Assembly (NCBI RefSeq): GCF_035317345.1
Contig: NZ_JAYKTU010000003.1
Origin: Cellvibrio fontiphilus
Lineage (GTDB): Bacteria; Pseudomonadota; Gammaproteobacteria; Pseudomonadales; Cellvibrionaceae
DNA length: 64,000 nucleotides
Reading direction: 5' to 3' (one strand)
Numbering within the stretch: the first letter of the stretch is position 1; the number at the start of each line of letters is the position of its first letter. A program made the translations under genes and the position numbers. Shown piece by piece: positions 9,301 through 18,349 of this stretch. The notes under the pieces are model-generated. The model did no database searches and had not been told where the DNA came from. It saw only the letters and a program-made list of their open reading frames with translations.

Positions 9301-9696
9301 GTGGCGGCTAACCTCGGCCTGGTGCAAGTCGCCGCACAATTGCGTGATCTGGAGCGAATTAACGCCGCTGACAGCGCCGCATTAACCGACTGTATTGCCG
9401 CCATTAACCGGGCGATGGCAGAGGCAGAGATCTGGGTTAAAAAACAGCTGCCCACGCCAGAAACCGGGGCCACCGCCACTCACGCGGTGCCTGCCGAGCT
9501 GCTGCATCGCCTGGCGCAAGCCTGCAAACACTCCAGCATCGAGGAGGAAAGTCTCGCGCAATTGCAGCAACTGATGCCCGCCACCGAACTGGCAAAACTC
9601 AACAGCGCGCTGGATATGTTCGATTTTGATGCAGCCGCCCTGCTGCTGCAGGAGTGGATCAGCAGCGCCCCCTGGGTCACCGCCAGTGACCAGTAA
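6358..9696 (+). CDS. MHYT-PAS-PAS hybrid sensor histidine kinase with REC and HPt
   Basis: A 1112-residue inner-membrane hybrid kinase. The N-terminal 240 residues form a seven-helix MHYT domain with repeated H-containing motifs (SMHFIGM, TMHYSGMAAMHM, GMHYVGME), thought to bind metal and sense diatomic gas. Two PAS domains follow (about 285-400 and 410-530); the second has the GKHHSKLC pattern also seen in the chemoreceptor at 43763. Next come HisKA with the phosphorylated H555 (MSHEIRTPMN), an HATPase domain (GTGLGTTIA), a receiver domain with D836 (LMDIQMPE), and a C-terminal HPt domain with H977 (AHRLKG). The phosphorelay H-D-H most likely feeds the REC-HD-GYP protein encoded 62 bp downstream. 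Confidence 0.93.
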   Translation: MLKPLLLDLFVLNPNPASLLQGSYNLWLVGLSVLIAIGSSYIGLQIAAMTRRAPKSIHAQIALLTGSLALGGGIWSMHFIGMLAFSIGSHVHYDPLGTLASMVPSVFASWVALYMLSAEHISRRQLVIGGLLVGAGIGTMHYSGMAAMHMEATLKYDPRWFAASILVAVLLAILALWIRFGLRGQTWLTGFHKSLLASSVMGLAIAGMHYVGMEAALFIAPLDSTTDIPEPAADTTNSQIFLASIITAITLALSMLALAGNMILRYRQLYAQMQDGQLRLREQEQQYRTLIGNMPGIAFRTEFAPPWCTLFISDAVERMTGWPAAEFMAGRIALGQLVHPEDMPGITQHMETALRERRSYHIDYRLTHRDGSERWVSETGSYVYSEGDTPNWIDGVIIDVTESRRRANEFEGVVQAIGKALAVAEFDMDGNIIAINDKFLQLTGYIKAELLGKHHSKLCTPEEVSSAGYREFWRKLQAGEFQSGEYCRVGIDGRRVWIQAAYNPILDVDGKPWKVFKLAIDLSDRKAMEQDLRIAKEHAEQAAVAKGMFLANMSHEIRTPMNAIIGFAELLLDSPLNPSQQKQLHTLRQSARSLLGLLNDILDTAKLERGALELELQAFSLRNLCQQILAEFQLQADKKGLALHLDYPTQVRDLVLGDELRLRQILVNLLGNALKFTAQGEVRLGLSESDKLLRIQISDTGIGIAADRIEQIFTPFTQADASMARRFGGTGLGTTIARQLVELMGGSINLTSRLGEGSCFEVLLPLEAVDACLLPTATSAATLPPLRILVADDVPQNLEVLELLLTRDGHQVHCANNGLEAWAQYQEKAIDLILMDIQMPEVDGLQATKIIREWERLQQRKPIPIIALTASVLLRDREEAEKAGMDGFASKPIEKTELYREIARCLQLQLALAPANPAANTQAGGYLPGATSTIDLHGATARWGDEHKLYLAISRFCADYQQAPLQPDQHDLPAQAHRLKGVAANLGLVQVAAQLRDLERINAADSAALTDCIAAINRAMAEAEIWVKKQLPTPETGATATHAVPAELLHRLAQACKHSSIEEESLAQLQQLMPATELAKLNSALDMFDFDAAALLLQEWISSAPWVTASDQ

Positions 9697-9758
9697 CAGC
9701 TTAGGAAAACCTTTGGACGCAGTGACAAACCCGGTGAAAAAAACGGCGAGACTCTTCT

Positions 9759-10751
9759 ATGAATATGCGTGATAGCCGCCCCAAATTGTTGGTTGTGGAT
9801 GATGAACCCCTGAATTTGCAGGTGCTGCGCCAGATACTGCAGCAGGACTACCAATTACTCTTTGCCCGCGATGGCGAAAAGGCGTTGAGCCTTGCGCAAA
9901 CTGAAGCGCCGGATCTGATCCTGCTGGATATTATGATGCCCGGCTTGACCGGACTGGAGACCTGCCAGCGGCTAAAACAGCAACCCGCAACACGCGATAT
10001 TCCGGTGATTTTTGTCACCGCACTGGCCGACGACAGCGATGAAACCCAGGGTTTTGCAGCAGGCTGTGTGGACTACATCGCCAAACCGGTGAGTGCGCCA
10101 ATTGTGCTCGCGCGGGTAAAAGCCCAACTCTCGCTGGTGAGTGCACAAACCCTGCGCGACACCCGCCTGCAAATTATCCAGCGCCTCGGGCGCGCCGCCG
10201 AATACAAGGACAACGAAACTGGCCTGCACGTGATTCGCATGAGCCACTTTGCGCGCGAAATTGCCATCGCAGCCGGTATGGGCAGCGCCGATGCCGAAGA
10301 GTTATTCAACGCCGCCCCCATGCACGACGTAGGCAAAATGGGCATTCCCGATGCGATTTTGTGCAAACCCGGAAAACTCACACCGGATGAATGGGAAGTG
10401 ATGAAACAGCACGCGCGCATCGGCGCCGAAATTATTGGCGACGACAGCTCCAGCCTGCTGCAAATGGCGCGCAGGGTCGCCCTCAGCCATCATGAAAAAT
10501 GGGACGGCAGCGGTTACCCCCAAGGGCTGGTGGGCGAAGCCATTCCCATCGAAGCGCGCATTATCGCCCTCGCCGATGTGTTCGACGCCCTCACCAGCAA
10601 GCGCCCCTACAAAGAACCCTGGACCATCGAAGCCACAGTGAACTACATCCAAAACGAATCCGGCAAACACTTCGACCCACAACTGGTCGCCGCCTTCAAA
10701 CAAGCACTGCCGCGCATTATTGAAATACGCGCGCCCCTGTTGGATCCTTGA
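9759..10751 (+). CDS. Response regulator REC-HD-GYP, predicted c-di-GMP phosphodiesterase
   Basis: A 330-residue cytoplasmic regulator. The N-terminal receiver domain (about 8-125) has the acidic pair VVDDE and phospho-acceptor D57 (LLDIMMPG). The C-terminal HD-GYP domain (about 145-320) keeps the HD dyad (MHDVGKMGIPD), the HHEKWDGSGYP motif and downstream metal ligands, so it should be catalytically competent. HD-GYP proteins hydrolyse cyclic di-GMP and control motility and biofilm. It follows the MHYT hybrid kinase on the same strand, and the two should form one phosphorelay. The gene is convergent with GH127, only 18 bp away. Confidence 0.93.
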   Translation: MNMRDSRPKLLVVDDEPLNLQVLRQILQQDYQLLFARDGEKALSLAQTEAPDLILLDIMMPGLTGLETCQRLKQQPATRDIPVIFVTALADDSDETQGFAAGCVDYIAKPVSAPIVLARVKAQLSLVSAQTLRDTRLQIIQRLGRAAEYKDNETGLHVIRMSHFAREIAIAAGMGSADAEELFNAAPMHDVGKMGIPDAILCKPGKLTPDEWEVMKQHARIGAEIIGDDSSSLLQMARRVALSHHEKWDGSGYPQGLVGEAIPIEARIIALADVFDALTSKRPYKEPWTIEATVNYIQNESGKHFDPQLVAAFKQALPRIIEIRAPLLDP

Positions 10752-10769
10752 GCAAATTCATAACAAGGC

Positions 10770-13157
10770 TTAACGCAGCAACCTCACCCCATAAATACCA
10801 CCGGCAATGGAACCCGGTGCCGCGACAAATTTCAGGGTGTATTTGCCTTTGGCTTTTTTCACCAAATCGGCAGGGATTGAATAATCCACGGTGAAAAATT
10901 CTTGCTCGTTACCGGTGGATTCCACCCTTGCAATCACTACACCGTTTAATTGGATTTCAAACTTACGACCGGAGTCGATACCTGCATAGGTAATTTGCAG
11001 GGTTTTGGCTTCCTGATCTTTATCGTTCAATTCATAACTAAACCAGGCACGGCTGTGGCGCCAGTGGCGGCCGTTATACAAACCGGCTTCAGCTTGCTCG
11101 CCTTTGTAAAAATGGTCTGACTCGGGTTGCTGTTCGCCGGGGGCAACCTGATCGATGGTTTTGGCTTGTAATTCCAGGCGCGCTTTTTCTTCGGCACCAG
11201 CCTTAATGCGGGAATTTTCCAGATCCTCCGCCGTGCTGTAGGGTAAATAGAGTGCGTAACGCGATTCATGCACACGGAAAAACGGCACTAATTCGATCTG
11301 CTGCAAATTCTGGCCATTGATTAAACCACTGGCATTAAAGGTGAGTGGTTTACCCGCCACCGGTTTTAATTGCTGGATAAATTCATCGCTATTACCTAAC
11401 AAAAACGGCGCCGCCTCCAATGGGCACACCTGACCAGAGGCGATATGCCCCATGCGTGAATCATCCGCAAAATAGCTAATTTTTTCAGTCAAAAATGGCT
11501 GGGATTTTAATGCCAGCACAATCGGGCCGTGGAGCACCGCATAATAGTTGGAACCATCCGGCAATTGTTCCAAACGCGGTTTCATCGGCAGCACCAGCTC
11601 CACCTTGTCGCCTTTTTTCCAGCGGCGCTCCAGTGCAATAAATTCACCCGGCTGTTGTTTTACTTTTATCGCCTTGCCATTTACGCGCAGTTGCAATGCG
11701 CCCTTTTCCACCCACTGGGGGTAGCGCAGCTGCAAACGGAAACGCTTGCTGCTTTCAATAATAAATTCGGTCTTTTCCGTATCGGGGAATTGGGTGTTTT
11801 GAGTGAGTGCAATGCCCTGCTCTGCCCACTGCAGGCGAGACGGAATAAATAAATTCACAAAAATTTCCGGCAGCTTTTTATCCATATCACGCGCATAAAT
11901 AAATTCCGCGTATTTGGAATGGCTTTCAATACCAGAGCCTACACAGCACCACATGGCATGGTGAACCTGTGAATAGGTGCGGTAGTGATTAGGGCGCATG
12001 GAGGTGAAATATACCAAGCCGCCAGTCTGTGGGTGCTGGGAAGATAAAATGTGGTTGTAAACTGCGCGCTCGTAATAATCCACATATTTCATTGTGGGAT
12101 TATGCGCCCCCTTATCGGCGGATGACAGGTACAACAACTGTGTAAGCTTGAGCATATTGTAGGTATTACAGGTTTCCGGCCCTTCCACATCTTCAATCAT
12201 CGCCGTGAAATCATGGCTGTCATGGAAGTGCTCTTTCACGCTATTGCCGCCAATAGCGACAGTGCGTTTATCCACCACTGTTTGCCAAAAAAATTCAGCC
12301 GCTTTGTGCCAGCTTTCGTTGTGCGTTGCGTCGGCCACTTTTTTAAAGCCGATGATTTTGGGGATTTGGGTGTTGGCGTGCAGACCGGTTAATTGATCCT
12401 GCTGTTTTTGCAAAGGCTGCAAAATGGCCTGATGGGAAAAAGCGTTGGCAAGCGCCAGATATTTTTTCTCGCCGGTAATGTTTGCAACATCCACAAATAC
12501 TTCATTCATGCCTCCGTGTTCGGTGCGCAACATGGTTTGCATTTGTTCGGGCGATAAATTTTTAGTGAGCTCGATTGTCCAATCCGACAAACGCACCAAC
12601 ATTTTTTTTGCATCTTCATTACCGGCATACAAATAGGCATCGCGCAGGCCAGCGTAGATTTTGTGCAGGTTGTACCAAGGCACCCAGCGCTCGTTGGTAG
12701 AGAAGTTGTCGGCGCGAATATCTCCGCGTGCAATTTCGCTCCACATTTTATTGCTGTCAGGAATACCGCCGATGTACCCACTGCCGAGTTTGTCCTGACA
12801 TTTTTTTAATTCAGTAATCACATAATTCAATCGCTCCAGCACCAGCTTATCCTGAGTTGCTGCATAAAGCAGAGCAAGCGCCGTGACGTAATGCCCACCC
12901 ATATGGCCATCCAACCCGGTGGATTCCCAATTGCCATAGGTTTCCTTAAACGGCAAACCCGCTTCACGGCGAAACGGCGCCAACATTTTTTCCGTATCAA
13001 ACGCCAGCAAATATTCTTTATTAGTGTTTTGCGCTTGCAGGAAGGGGCTATCCAACAATTGCACATCGCGGGTGGGCGCTAGTTCAAGGGCGGAAGCAGA
13101 CATTATCGACAGATAAAAACCAAGGCTTACAAAACCCAGTGAACTAACCAACTTCAT
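10770..13157 (-). CDS. GH127 beta-L-arabinofuranosidase (DUF1680)
   Basis: A 795-residue exported enzyme with signal peptide MKLVSSLGFVSLGFYLSIMS...ASA and the family 127 (alpha/alpha)6 barrel. The metal and catalytic residues of characterised GH127 enzymes are visible: E328 and C330 (GPETCNTYN) and the pair C404-C405 (MWCCVGSGIESH). In Bifidobacterium HypBA1 the first Cys of this pair is the nucleophile and the cysteines plus Glu hold zinc. The C-terminal 100 residues look like an added beta-sandwich. It would remove beta-linked L-arabinofuranose from arabinan, extensin or other plant glycans in the periplasm or outside. It is downstream of a TonB receptor on the same strand but separated by a terminator. 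Confidence 0.9.
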   Translation of the reverse strand: MKLVSSLGFVSLGFYLSIMSASALELAPTRDVQLLDSPFLQAQNTNKEYLLAFDTEKMLAPFRREAGLPFKETYGNWESTGLDGHMGGHYVTALALLYAATQDKLVLERLNYVITELKKCQDKLGSGYIGGIPDSNKMWSEIARGDIRADNFSTNERWVPWYNLHKIYAGLRDAYLYAGNEDAKKMLVRLSDWTIELTKNLSPEQMQTMLRTEHGGMNEVFVDVANITGEKKYLALANAFSHQAILQPLQKQQDQLTGLHANTQIPKIIGFKKVADATHNESWHKAAEFFWQTVVDKRTVAIGGNSVKEHFHDSHDFTAMIEDVEGPETCNTYNMLKLTQLLYLSSADKGAHNPTMKYVDYYERAVYNHILSSQHPQTGGLVYFTSMRPNHYRTYSQVHHAMWCCVGSGIESHSKYAEFIYARDMDKKLPEIFVNLFIPSRLQWAEQGIALTQNTQFPDTEKTEFIIESSKRFRLQLRYPQWVEKGALQLRVNGKAIKVKQQPGEFIALERRWKKGDKVELVLPMKPRLEQLPDGSNYYAVLHGPIVLALKSQPFLTEKISYFADDSRMGHIASGQVCPLEAAPFLLGNSDEFIQQLKPVAGKPLTFNASGLINGQNLQQIELVPFFRVHESRYALYLPYSTAEDLENSRIKAGAEEKARLELQAKTIDQVAPGEQQPESDHFYKGEQAEAGLYNGRHWRHSRAWFSYELNDKDQEAKTLQITYAGIDSGRKFEIQLNGVVIARVESTGNEQEFFTVDYSIPADLVKKAKGKYTLKFVAAPGSIAGGIYGVRLLR

Positions 13158-13207
13158 AACATATGCTCCAAAAAAATATTCCCATTGAGAGACGGAATAT
13201 AAAATTA

Positions 13208-13221
13208 ATTTGGTATCAAAT
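13208..13221. promoter_or_regulatory. Possible operator upstream of GH127 (ATTTG-N4-CAAAT)
   Basis: A 5+4+5 inverted repeat lies 51 bp upstream of the GH127 ATG. It does not match the ATTGT-N3-ACAAT sites of the other arabinose genes well (N4 spacer), so it may be chance or a different regulator. The surrounding 228-bp gap otherwise holds only the terminator at 13302. Confidence 0.25.
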
Positions 13222-13301
13222 CATGGATTTAACCAAACTTTTCATAGGTAATTGCTGAAAAATCAAATAAATATTTGGGGGAAATTTACGGCATTGATCA
13301 T

Positions 13302-13330
13302 AAAAAAGTCCCGCCACAAGGGCGGGACTT
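13302..13330 (-). terminator. Rho-independent terminator of the TonB receptor gene
   Basis: Read on the minus strand, the stem AAGTCCCGCC / GGCGGGACTT with a 5-nt loop is followed by a run of T residues (13307 down to 13302). It lies 56 bp beyond the receptor stop codon and should largely uncouple GH127 from that transcript. Confidence 0.88.
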
Positions 13331-13385
13331 GGATACCAGAACCGGGGGGATGATTCTGGTGAGGTTTGAATTGATATCGTTTGGC

Positions 13386-16241
13386 TTAGAAAGTCAGACG
13401 AGCACCAATTGCAAAAGTACGACTGAACAGCGCTGAACCAAAGTTATTGGTAGTTGAGCCATTTTCACCGTAATAACTTTGATAAATTTCTTCTGTCAGG
13501 TTGGTGCCATCCAGTGTTAATGAAAGGTTGTCATTCACCTGATAACTAACTTGCAGATCCAAACTGGATTCTGGTTTTCTCCAAACCTCCAATGGGTTTG
13601 CAAACAAAGCTGCTTCGTAGTTGTTCAGGAACTCACTGCGCCATGCATAGGACAAACGCACACCTACGTCGTAGTTGTCGTAAGCCAATACAACACTGTA
13701 AGACTCATCCGAAACACCAAACAAATCAGTTTTCTTGGTTTCGATAATTTCACCTGCTGCATTGGTCACAGGTGTGGTTTGCGAAGACTCCAAGGCTGTA
13801 TAGCTAGCTTGCACACCAAAACCGTCCAACACAGATGGCAGGTTTTCCGGGAACCATACAGCACCAACTTCAAGACCGCTCAACTCACCATTAGAGGCGT
13901 TGAATGGCTGGCTCAGAACGTAGGTTCCAATACCGCTACCGTCAGGTTTTGGAGCTTGAACTTGACGGCGGAAATCAATAACAAAACCTTCAATTTCACG
14001 CTTGAACAAAGTTCCGTACAAAGAACTGCTATCAGCAAAGTACCACTCCAAAGAGAAGTCATAGTTTTGTGATTCAGTTGGTTTCAAATCGGGATTTCCA
14101 CCACCTGCAGTACCATAACCGATATTAGTTACATCTTCGTTGTAAGTAATATTCGCATTTAATTGACCAAATGCAGGGCGACGCAAAGTTTCGGTGTACG
14201 CAATACGCGACAACAAATTATCTGTCCAGTGATAACGAATCATCACACTTGGCAACACTTTGGAGGTGTCGGCAGTAGCTGAAGAACTGTTATCAAGCGT
14301 TGGATTCAACAACTCTTTGTTAATGTCAGTGAATACCATATCGGTTTCAGAGCCGGTGTAACGTAACCCCACTTCACCATCGATTTGTTTGCCAGCTAAT
14401 TCAGATTCAAGTTTGGCAGTGACATACGCCGAAGTAGTCAATTCTTCGATATCAAAACCGTTAATCAGAGGCAATTCCGTTAATCCGTACAGACCTCTCA
14501 TTTCACCGATATTACGGGTCAAGTAGTGACCGTTTGCTGCTGCCCATGTTGTAGGAACATCGGCCTCACCGTCAAAGAAACCTTTATTAATGGAAGCAAT
14601 ACCATCAATGGACTCGATGGCTATAGCGCCGTTATATGCACCATCAATAATGTTGTAACTATCGTATTGAGTGATTGCATTATTTTTTGCGCCCTGTCTT
14701 CTGGCTGCTTCTGATGCAGTGCGATTGTCTACACGCACACCAAAATCAAATGCGGCGAAAACGCTGAAATCGGTAGTGTAGGTTGCATCGGTAGTGAAGG
14801 TAGTTGCATCGCCATTGCTACGAGTGCCAGAGTCATAAAATTGTGCACTGTTCCAGGCAACCAAATCAGTCAGGTCGCTTTCATCTACACCGGCAGTAGC
14901 TGGATTATCCGGGAAGCTGTAAGCGGGCAAGCCGCCACCTGCGTTGAAATCCACATCCAATTGATAACCCACTTTGTCAAAACGCATACCGGCAAAAGTA
15001 GTGCTGAATTCACTGTCTTGGTATACCAATTCAGATTTAACTTTCAGGTTGCTACCTATATCCCAGCTACCACCTAATGCATAAACATAGCTGTCAGTTT
15101 TACCGGTGCCGAAATCGCCACTGGTAAACATATACTGGTTGGATACGCTGCGGGATTTAACAATGTTGGTGCCCGGGAAAACCTCAAGATTTGCAGCAGC
15201 CGGGTTATTTACGTATGAGCCCCACCAGTCAGCAAACGAAAACAACAATGAGTTGAAAGATTCGTTGCGATAACCGTTATAGAAAGCTTCGAATAAATAT
15301 TCGGAAGTATCGTTAGGTGCATACTGGAAAGAAACATTTGCCGCAGTGCGTTCACGCTTACCGGTAAAGTCGCTTGCAAAAATGGCATCGCGGCCAAGCA
15401 AGTATTCCATTGGCTCGCCATTTACATCCAGAGTCGATCCAGCGGCACTGGGAAGGCCATTCAATAAACCCGGAGTCCAGATGGGGTTTTCTGCAACACC
15501 ACCTTTACCAAGGAAAATTCGCTCGTAATTAGTGAACGGGGCCACGGGATCATCCGTTGCAAACGGCACCATCGCACCGGGCGTTACACTTTGGTCACGA
15601 TAATTTGTCTCGGCAAACGAGAGGTTTACCAATGCTCCAAATTCACCGCCGCTGGTATCCCAGCGATTACTAGCCAAAGCACTGATGTTGGGGTCAATTT
15701 CATCTGATTGTTCTTGATTGATTGCTCGTGTAGCAACCACCACTTTACTGCTGTCAAAATCAAAGGGGCGCTGGGTTTTTACATCAACAGAGCCAGCGAT
15801 GCCGTTCTCAATCTGCGAGGCTGAACGAGTTTTATACACGTCTACCTGCTTGATCAGACTTGCGGGAATATCTTGCAGCGCAACAGCCAAACCCGATGCG
15901 GTGAAAATATTGCGACCATTCACGGTGGTATTAATGTCGGTTAAACCGCGAATCGAAATACCAGAAACCTCACCTGAGCCGCGGTTAGTAACCTGCACAC
16001 CGGTGATACGTTGCATCGCTTCAATTACGTTGTTGTCTGGGAATTTACCAATATCTTCCGCCACAATCGCATCAACGATTTGGGTTTTATCGCGCTTCAC
16101 ATCCAGAGCTTGGGACAAACTTCCGCGAATACCGGTAACAACCACTTCTTCAAGTTGGTCTTCTTGCGCGACAGCCACATAGGATGAGCCCAGGGCTGCA
16201 ACCATGGCGATGGATAAACTGAGTGTTTTTTTCTTGAACAT
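13386..16241 (-). CDS. TonB-dependent receptor (arabinose locus, paralogue 1)
   Basis: A complete 951-residue outer-membrane receptor. The ATG at 16241 is preceded by GGGAGA. The product has a signal peptide (MFKKKTLSLSIAMVAALGSS, cut near AVAQ), the plug start EEVVVTGIRGSL, then AEDIGKFPDNNV and GISIRGLTD, a long beta-barrel and a C-terminal aromatic signature (FAIGARLTF). It is clearly paralogous to the receptor at 20896-23685. It is divergent from a sodium-solute symporter, and both sides of the gap carry an ATTGT-N3-ACAAT-type site. It is inferred to import arabinan-derived oligosaccharides, with substrate assignment resting on context only. Confidence 0.93.
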   Translation of the reverse strand: MFKKKTLSLSIAMVAALGSSYVAVAQEDQLEEVVVTGIRGSLSQALDVKRDKTQIVDAIVAEDIGKFPDNNVIEAMQRITGVQVTNRGSGEVSGISIRGLTDINTTVNGRNIFTASGLAVALQDIPASLIKQVDVYKTRSASQIENGIAGSVDVKTQRPFDFDSSKVVVATRAINQEQSDEIDPNISALASNRWDTSGGEFGALVNLSFAETNYRDQSVTPGAMVPFATDDPVAPFTNYERIFLGKGGVAENPIWTPGLLNGLPSAAGSTLDVNGEPMEYLLGRDAIFASDFTGKRERTAANVSFQYAPNDTSEYLFEAFYNGYRNESFNSLLFSFADWWGSYVNNPAAANLEVFPGTNIVKSRSVSNQYMFTSGDFGTGKTDSYVYALGGSWDIGSNLKVKSELVYQDSEFSTTFAGMRFDKVGYQLDVDFNAGGGLPAYSFPDNPATAGVDESDLTDLVAWNSAQFYDSGTRSNGDATTFTTDATYTTDFSVFAAFDFGVRVDNRTASEAARRQGAKNNAITQYDSYNIIDGAYNGAIAIESIDGIASINKGFFDGEADVPTTWAAANGHYLTRNIGEMRGLYGLTELPLINGFDIEELTTSAYVTAKLESELAGKQIDGEVGLRYTGSETDMVFTDINKELLNPTLDNSSSATADTSKVLPSVMIRYHWTDNLLSRIAYTETLRRPAFGQLNANITYNEDVTNIGYGTAGGGNPDLKPTESQNYDFSLEWYFADSSSLYGTLFKREIEGFVIDFRRQVQAPKPDGSGIGTYVLSQPFNASNGELSGLEVGAVWFPENLPSVLDGFGVQASYTALESSQTTPVTNAAGEIIETKKTDLFGVSDESYSVVLAYDNYDVGVRLSYAWRSEFLNNYEAALFANPLEVWRKPESSLDLQVSYQVNDNLSLTLDGTNLTEEIYQSYYGENGSTTNNFGSALFSRTFAIGARLTF

Positions 16242-16399
16242 GACTTTCTCCCGAGATCAATCGCCCTTTGGCCTGCACCGGCCGGGGCGATTGTTATTAT
16301 TAAAAAACGCTGTTCCTGAAATTCTGTCTTGATGCCAACTCGTCGCTGAGCGGCTCCCCTGAGAGGAGTCTCAAATGGCATCGCCGATTTATTAGGCAT

Positions 16400-16412
16400 A
16401 TTGTAAGACAAT
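16400..16412. promoter_or_regulatory. GntR/FadR-type operator A (ATTGT AAG ACAAT)
   Basis: A perfect 5+3+5 inverted repeat lies 158 bp upstream of the TonB receptor start and matches the FadR-type consensus TNGTNNNACNA. It is the best copy together with site D upstream of araB. The 475-bp divergent region 16242-16716 otherwise shows only AT-rich promoter-like sequence. Confidence 0.6.
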
Positions 16413-16613
16413 TAAAATACTATGCTTTGAGCTATTTAACGTCAACAAATGAAAAGGTTTTTCTCTATAAAACGCTTGGAGTATTACTAAAAGTAGCACT
16501 TGGTGAGGTTTAAACCGGTTTTTTCTGCGGGAAATTAGCGGTGAAAATGAAAAAGACAGGCGCTATCACAAACTGCCTTGGATACAAGTTGTTCATGGTT
16601 ATTTAACGGATTT

Positions 16614-16626
16614 TTTATATTACAAT
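16614..16626. promoter_or_regulatory. Weaker operator B upstream of the symporter
   Basis: TTTAT ATT ACAAT has one perfect half site and a degenerate left half, 90 bp upstream of the symporter ATG. It is included because of its position in the same divergent region as site A. On its own it could be chance in AT-rich DNA. Confidence 0.35.
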
Positions 16627-16716
16627 ATTATTGGCTTACCTGAGTCTGACCCATATCAAACCGGCTACAGCCAAGACCTCAACAATAACTAGTGACCTGA
16701 ACTCAAAGGTAACCCC

Positions 16717-18348
16717 ATGATTCACTTTTCCACACTCGATTGGGCTGTGCTGGCGGGCTTTATGCTGCTGCTGGTGGGCGTGGTTGTGCGCTCACTGCGC
16801 GAAAAAGAGGCTGACACCTCGGACTATTTTTTAGCGGGCCGCAATGCCGGTTGGCTGGTGATTGGCTCGTCTATTTTTGCCTCTAACATTGGCTCAGAGC
16901 ACTTGGTGGGGCTTTCCGGTGCGGGCATGCAATCGGGCATGGCGATGGCGCACTGGGAGTTACAATCCTGGATTATTTTGTTACTCGGCTGGCTGTTTGC
17001 GCCCTTCTACTGGAGCAGCAAGGTGTACACCATGCCCGAGTATATGGAGCGCCGTTACTCCTCCAGTTCACGCACCTTTTTGTCGTTTATTTCTTTGGTA
17101 AGTTATGTGCTCACCAAAGTCTCGGTCACGGTGTACGCCGGCGGTGTGGTGCTTAAAACCGTGCTGGGTATTGAGAGTATTTGGGGTATAGATTTTTTCT
17201 GGATCGCCGCCGTTGGGCTGGTCGTTGTCACCGGTATTTACACTGTACTGGGGGGCATGAAAGCGATTATGTGGACCTCGGTGTTGCAAACGCCGGTGTT
17301 GATTATCGGCTCTCTGGTGATTCTGGTGGTTGGCTTGGACAAGGTGGGCGGCTTTGCCGAACTGGAGCGCATTAACGGCGAAAAGATGCATTTGATTCGC
17401 TCCGCGAGCGACCCTGACTTTCCCTGGCCCGGTGTGATTTTTGGCTCCTTTATTATCGGTTTTTGGTATTGGTGTACTGACCAATATATTGTGCAGCGTG
17501 TGCTCTCCGCCAAAGGCATTCAAGCGGCGCGCCGCGGGACAATTTTTGCGGGTTATTTGAAATTATTGCCGGTATTTATTTTCCTTTTCCCCGGCATGAT
17601 TGCTTACGCCTTGCACCAGCAAGGCCAAATCCAAATTGATAGTGCTGACCAAGCCTTTGCAGCATTGGTGTCGGAACTTTTACCTTCCGGTATTAAAGGT
17701 ATTGTGATTGCCGGTTTGCTCGCTGCACTTATGAGCTCACTGGCATCGCTGTTTAATTCTTCCGCCACTTTATTCACTATCGATTTCTATAAAAAATTCA
17801 AACCCGATGCGAGCGAGGCAAAGCTGTTAAGCGTAGGGCGCCAAGCAACTATCGCCGTCGTATTGCTCGGCATTGTGTGGATTCCGGTGATGCAAATTGT
17901 GTCCGATGTGCTCTACGAATATTTGCAATTGGTACAAGCGCTGATTGCGCCCGGCATTGCGGTGGTATTTTTGCTTGGCGTATTTTCCAAACGCATAACA
18001 CCGGCAGCGGGTTTGATTGGTTTGGTGAGCGGTTTTGTACTGGGCATGTTGCGCTTGGTGCTGACCATTTTTAAAGACCAACTGGATCCGGATGGCCTGC
18101 TTTACAGCCTGGTCGCCATGAACTGGCTCTATTACTGTTCACTGTTATTTATTGTGATTTGTGTGCTGGTGATTGCAGTGAGTTTGTTCACCAAAGTCGC
18201 GAGCGATGAACAATTACAGGGCTTAACCTACGGTTCGATTTCTGCCGAACAGCGCGCTGAAATTCGCGCAGGGATAGATAAGTGGGATGTGATTCATACG
18301 CTGGTGATTGTGGGTATTACTGCGGCGATTTATGTAAGGTTTTGGTGA
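16717..18348 (+). CDS. Sodium:solute symporter (SSS family), probable sugar uptake
   Basis: A 543-residue inner-membrane symporter with about 14 predicted helices. The early motif DYFLAGRNAGWLVIGSSIFASNIGSEHLVG matches the SGLT-like sugar branch of the SSS family (Na+-coupled galactose/glucose carriers). The first part of that motif contains the conserved sodium-site region. It is divergent from a TonB receptor and sits within the arabinose locus, so it is inferred to carry L-arabinose or an arabino-oligosaccharide across the inner membrane. The specific sugar is not readable from sequence. A C-rich tandem repeat follows within a few bases of the stop. Confidence 0.88.
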   Translation: MIHFSTLDWAVLAGFMLLLVGVVVRSLREKEADTSDYFLAGRNAGWLVIGSSIFASNIGSEHLVGLSGAGMQSGMAMAHWELQSWIILLLGWLFAPFYWSSKVYTMPEYMERRYSSSSRTFLSFISLVSYVLTKVSVTVYAGGVVLKTVLGIESIWGIDFFWIAAVGLVVVTGIYTVLGGMKAIMWTSVLQTPVLIIGSLVILVVGLDKVGGFAELERINGEKMHLIRSASDPDFPWPGVIFGSFIIGFWYWCTDQYIVQRVLSAKGIQAARRGTIFAGYLKLLPVFIFLFPGMIAYALHQQGQIQIDSADQAFAALVSELLPSGIKGIVIAGLLAALMSSLASLFNSSATLFTIDFYKKFKPDASEAKLLSVGRQATIAVVLLGIVWIPVMQIVSDVLYEYLQLVQALIAPGIAVVFLLGVFSKRITPAAGLIGLVSGFVLGMLRLVLTIFKDQLDPDGLLYSLVAMNWLYYCSLLFIVICVLVIAVSLFTKVASDEQLQGLTYGSISAEQRAEIRAGIDKWDVIHTLVIVGITAAIYVRFW

Positions 18349-18349
18349 T

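Noticed and set aside
13208..13221. Inclusion of the GH127 upstream palindrome in the six-site arabinose operator set
   Set aside because: The spacer is 4 bp rather than 3 and the half sites differ (ATTTG versus ATTGT), so it was listed separately with low confidence.
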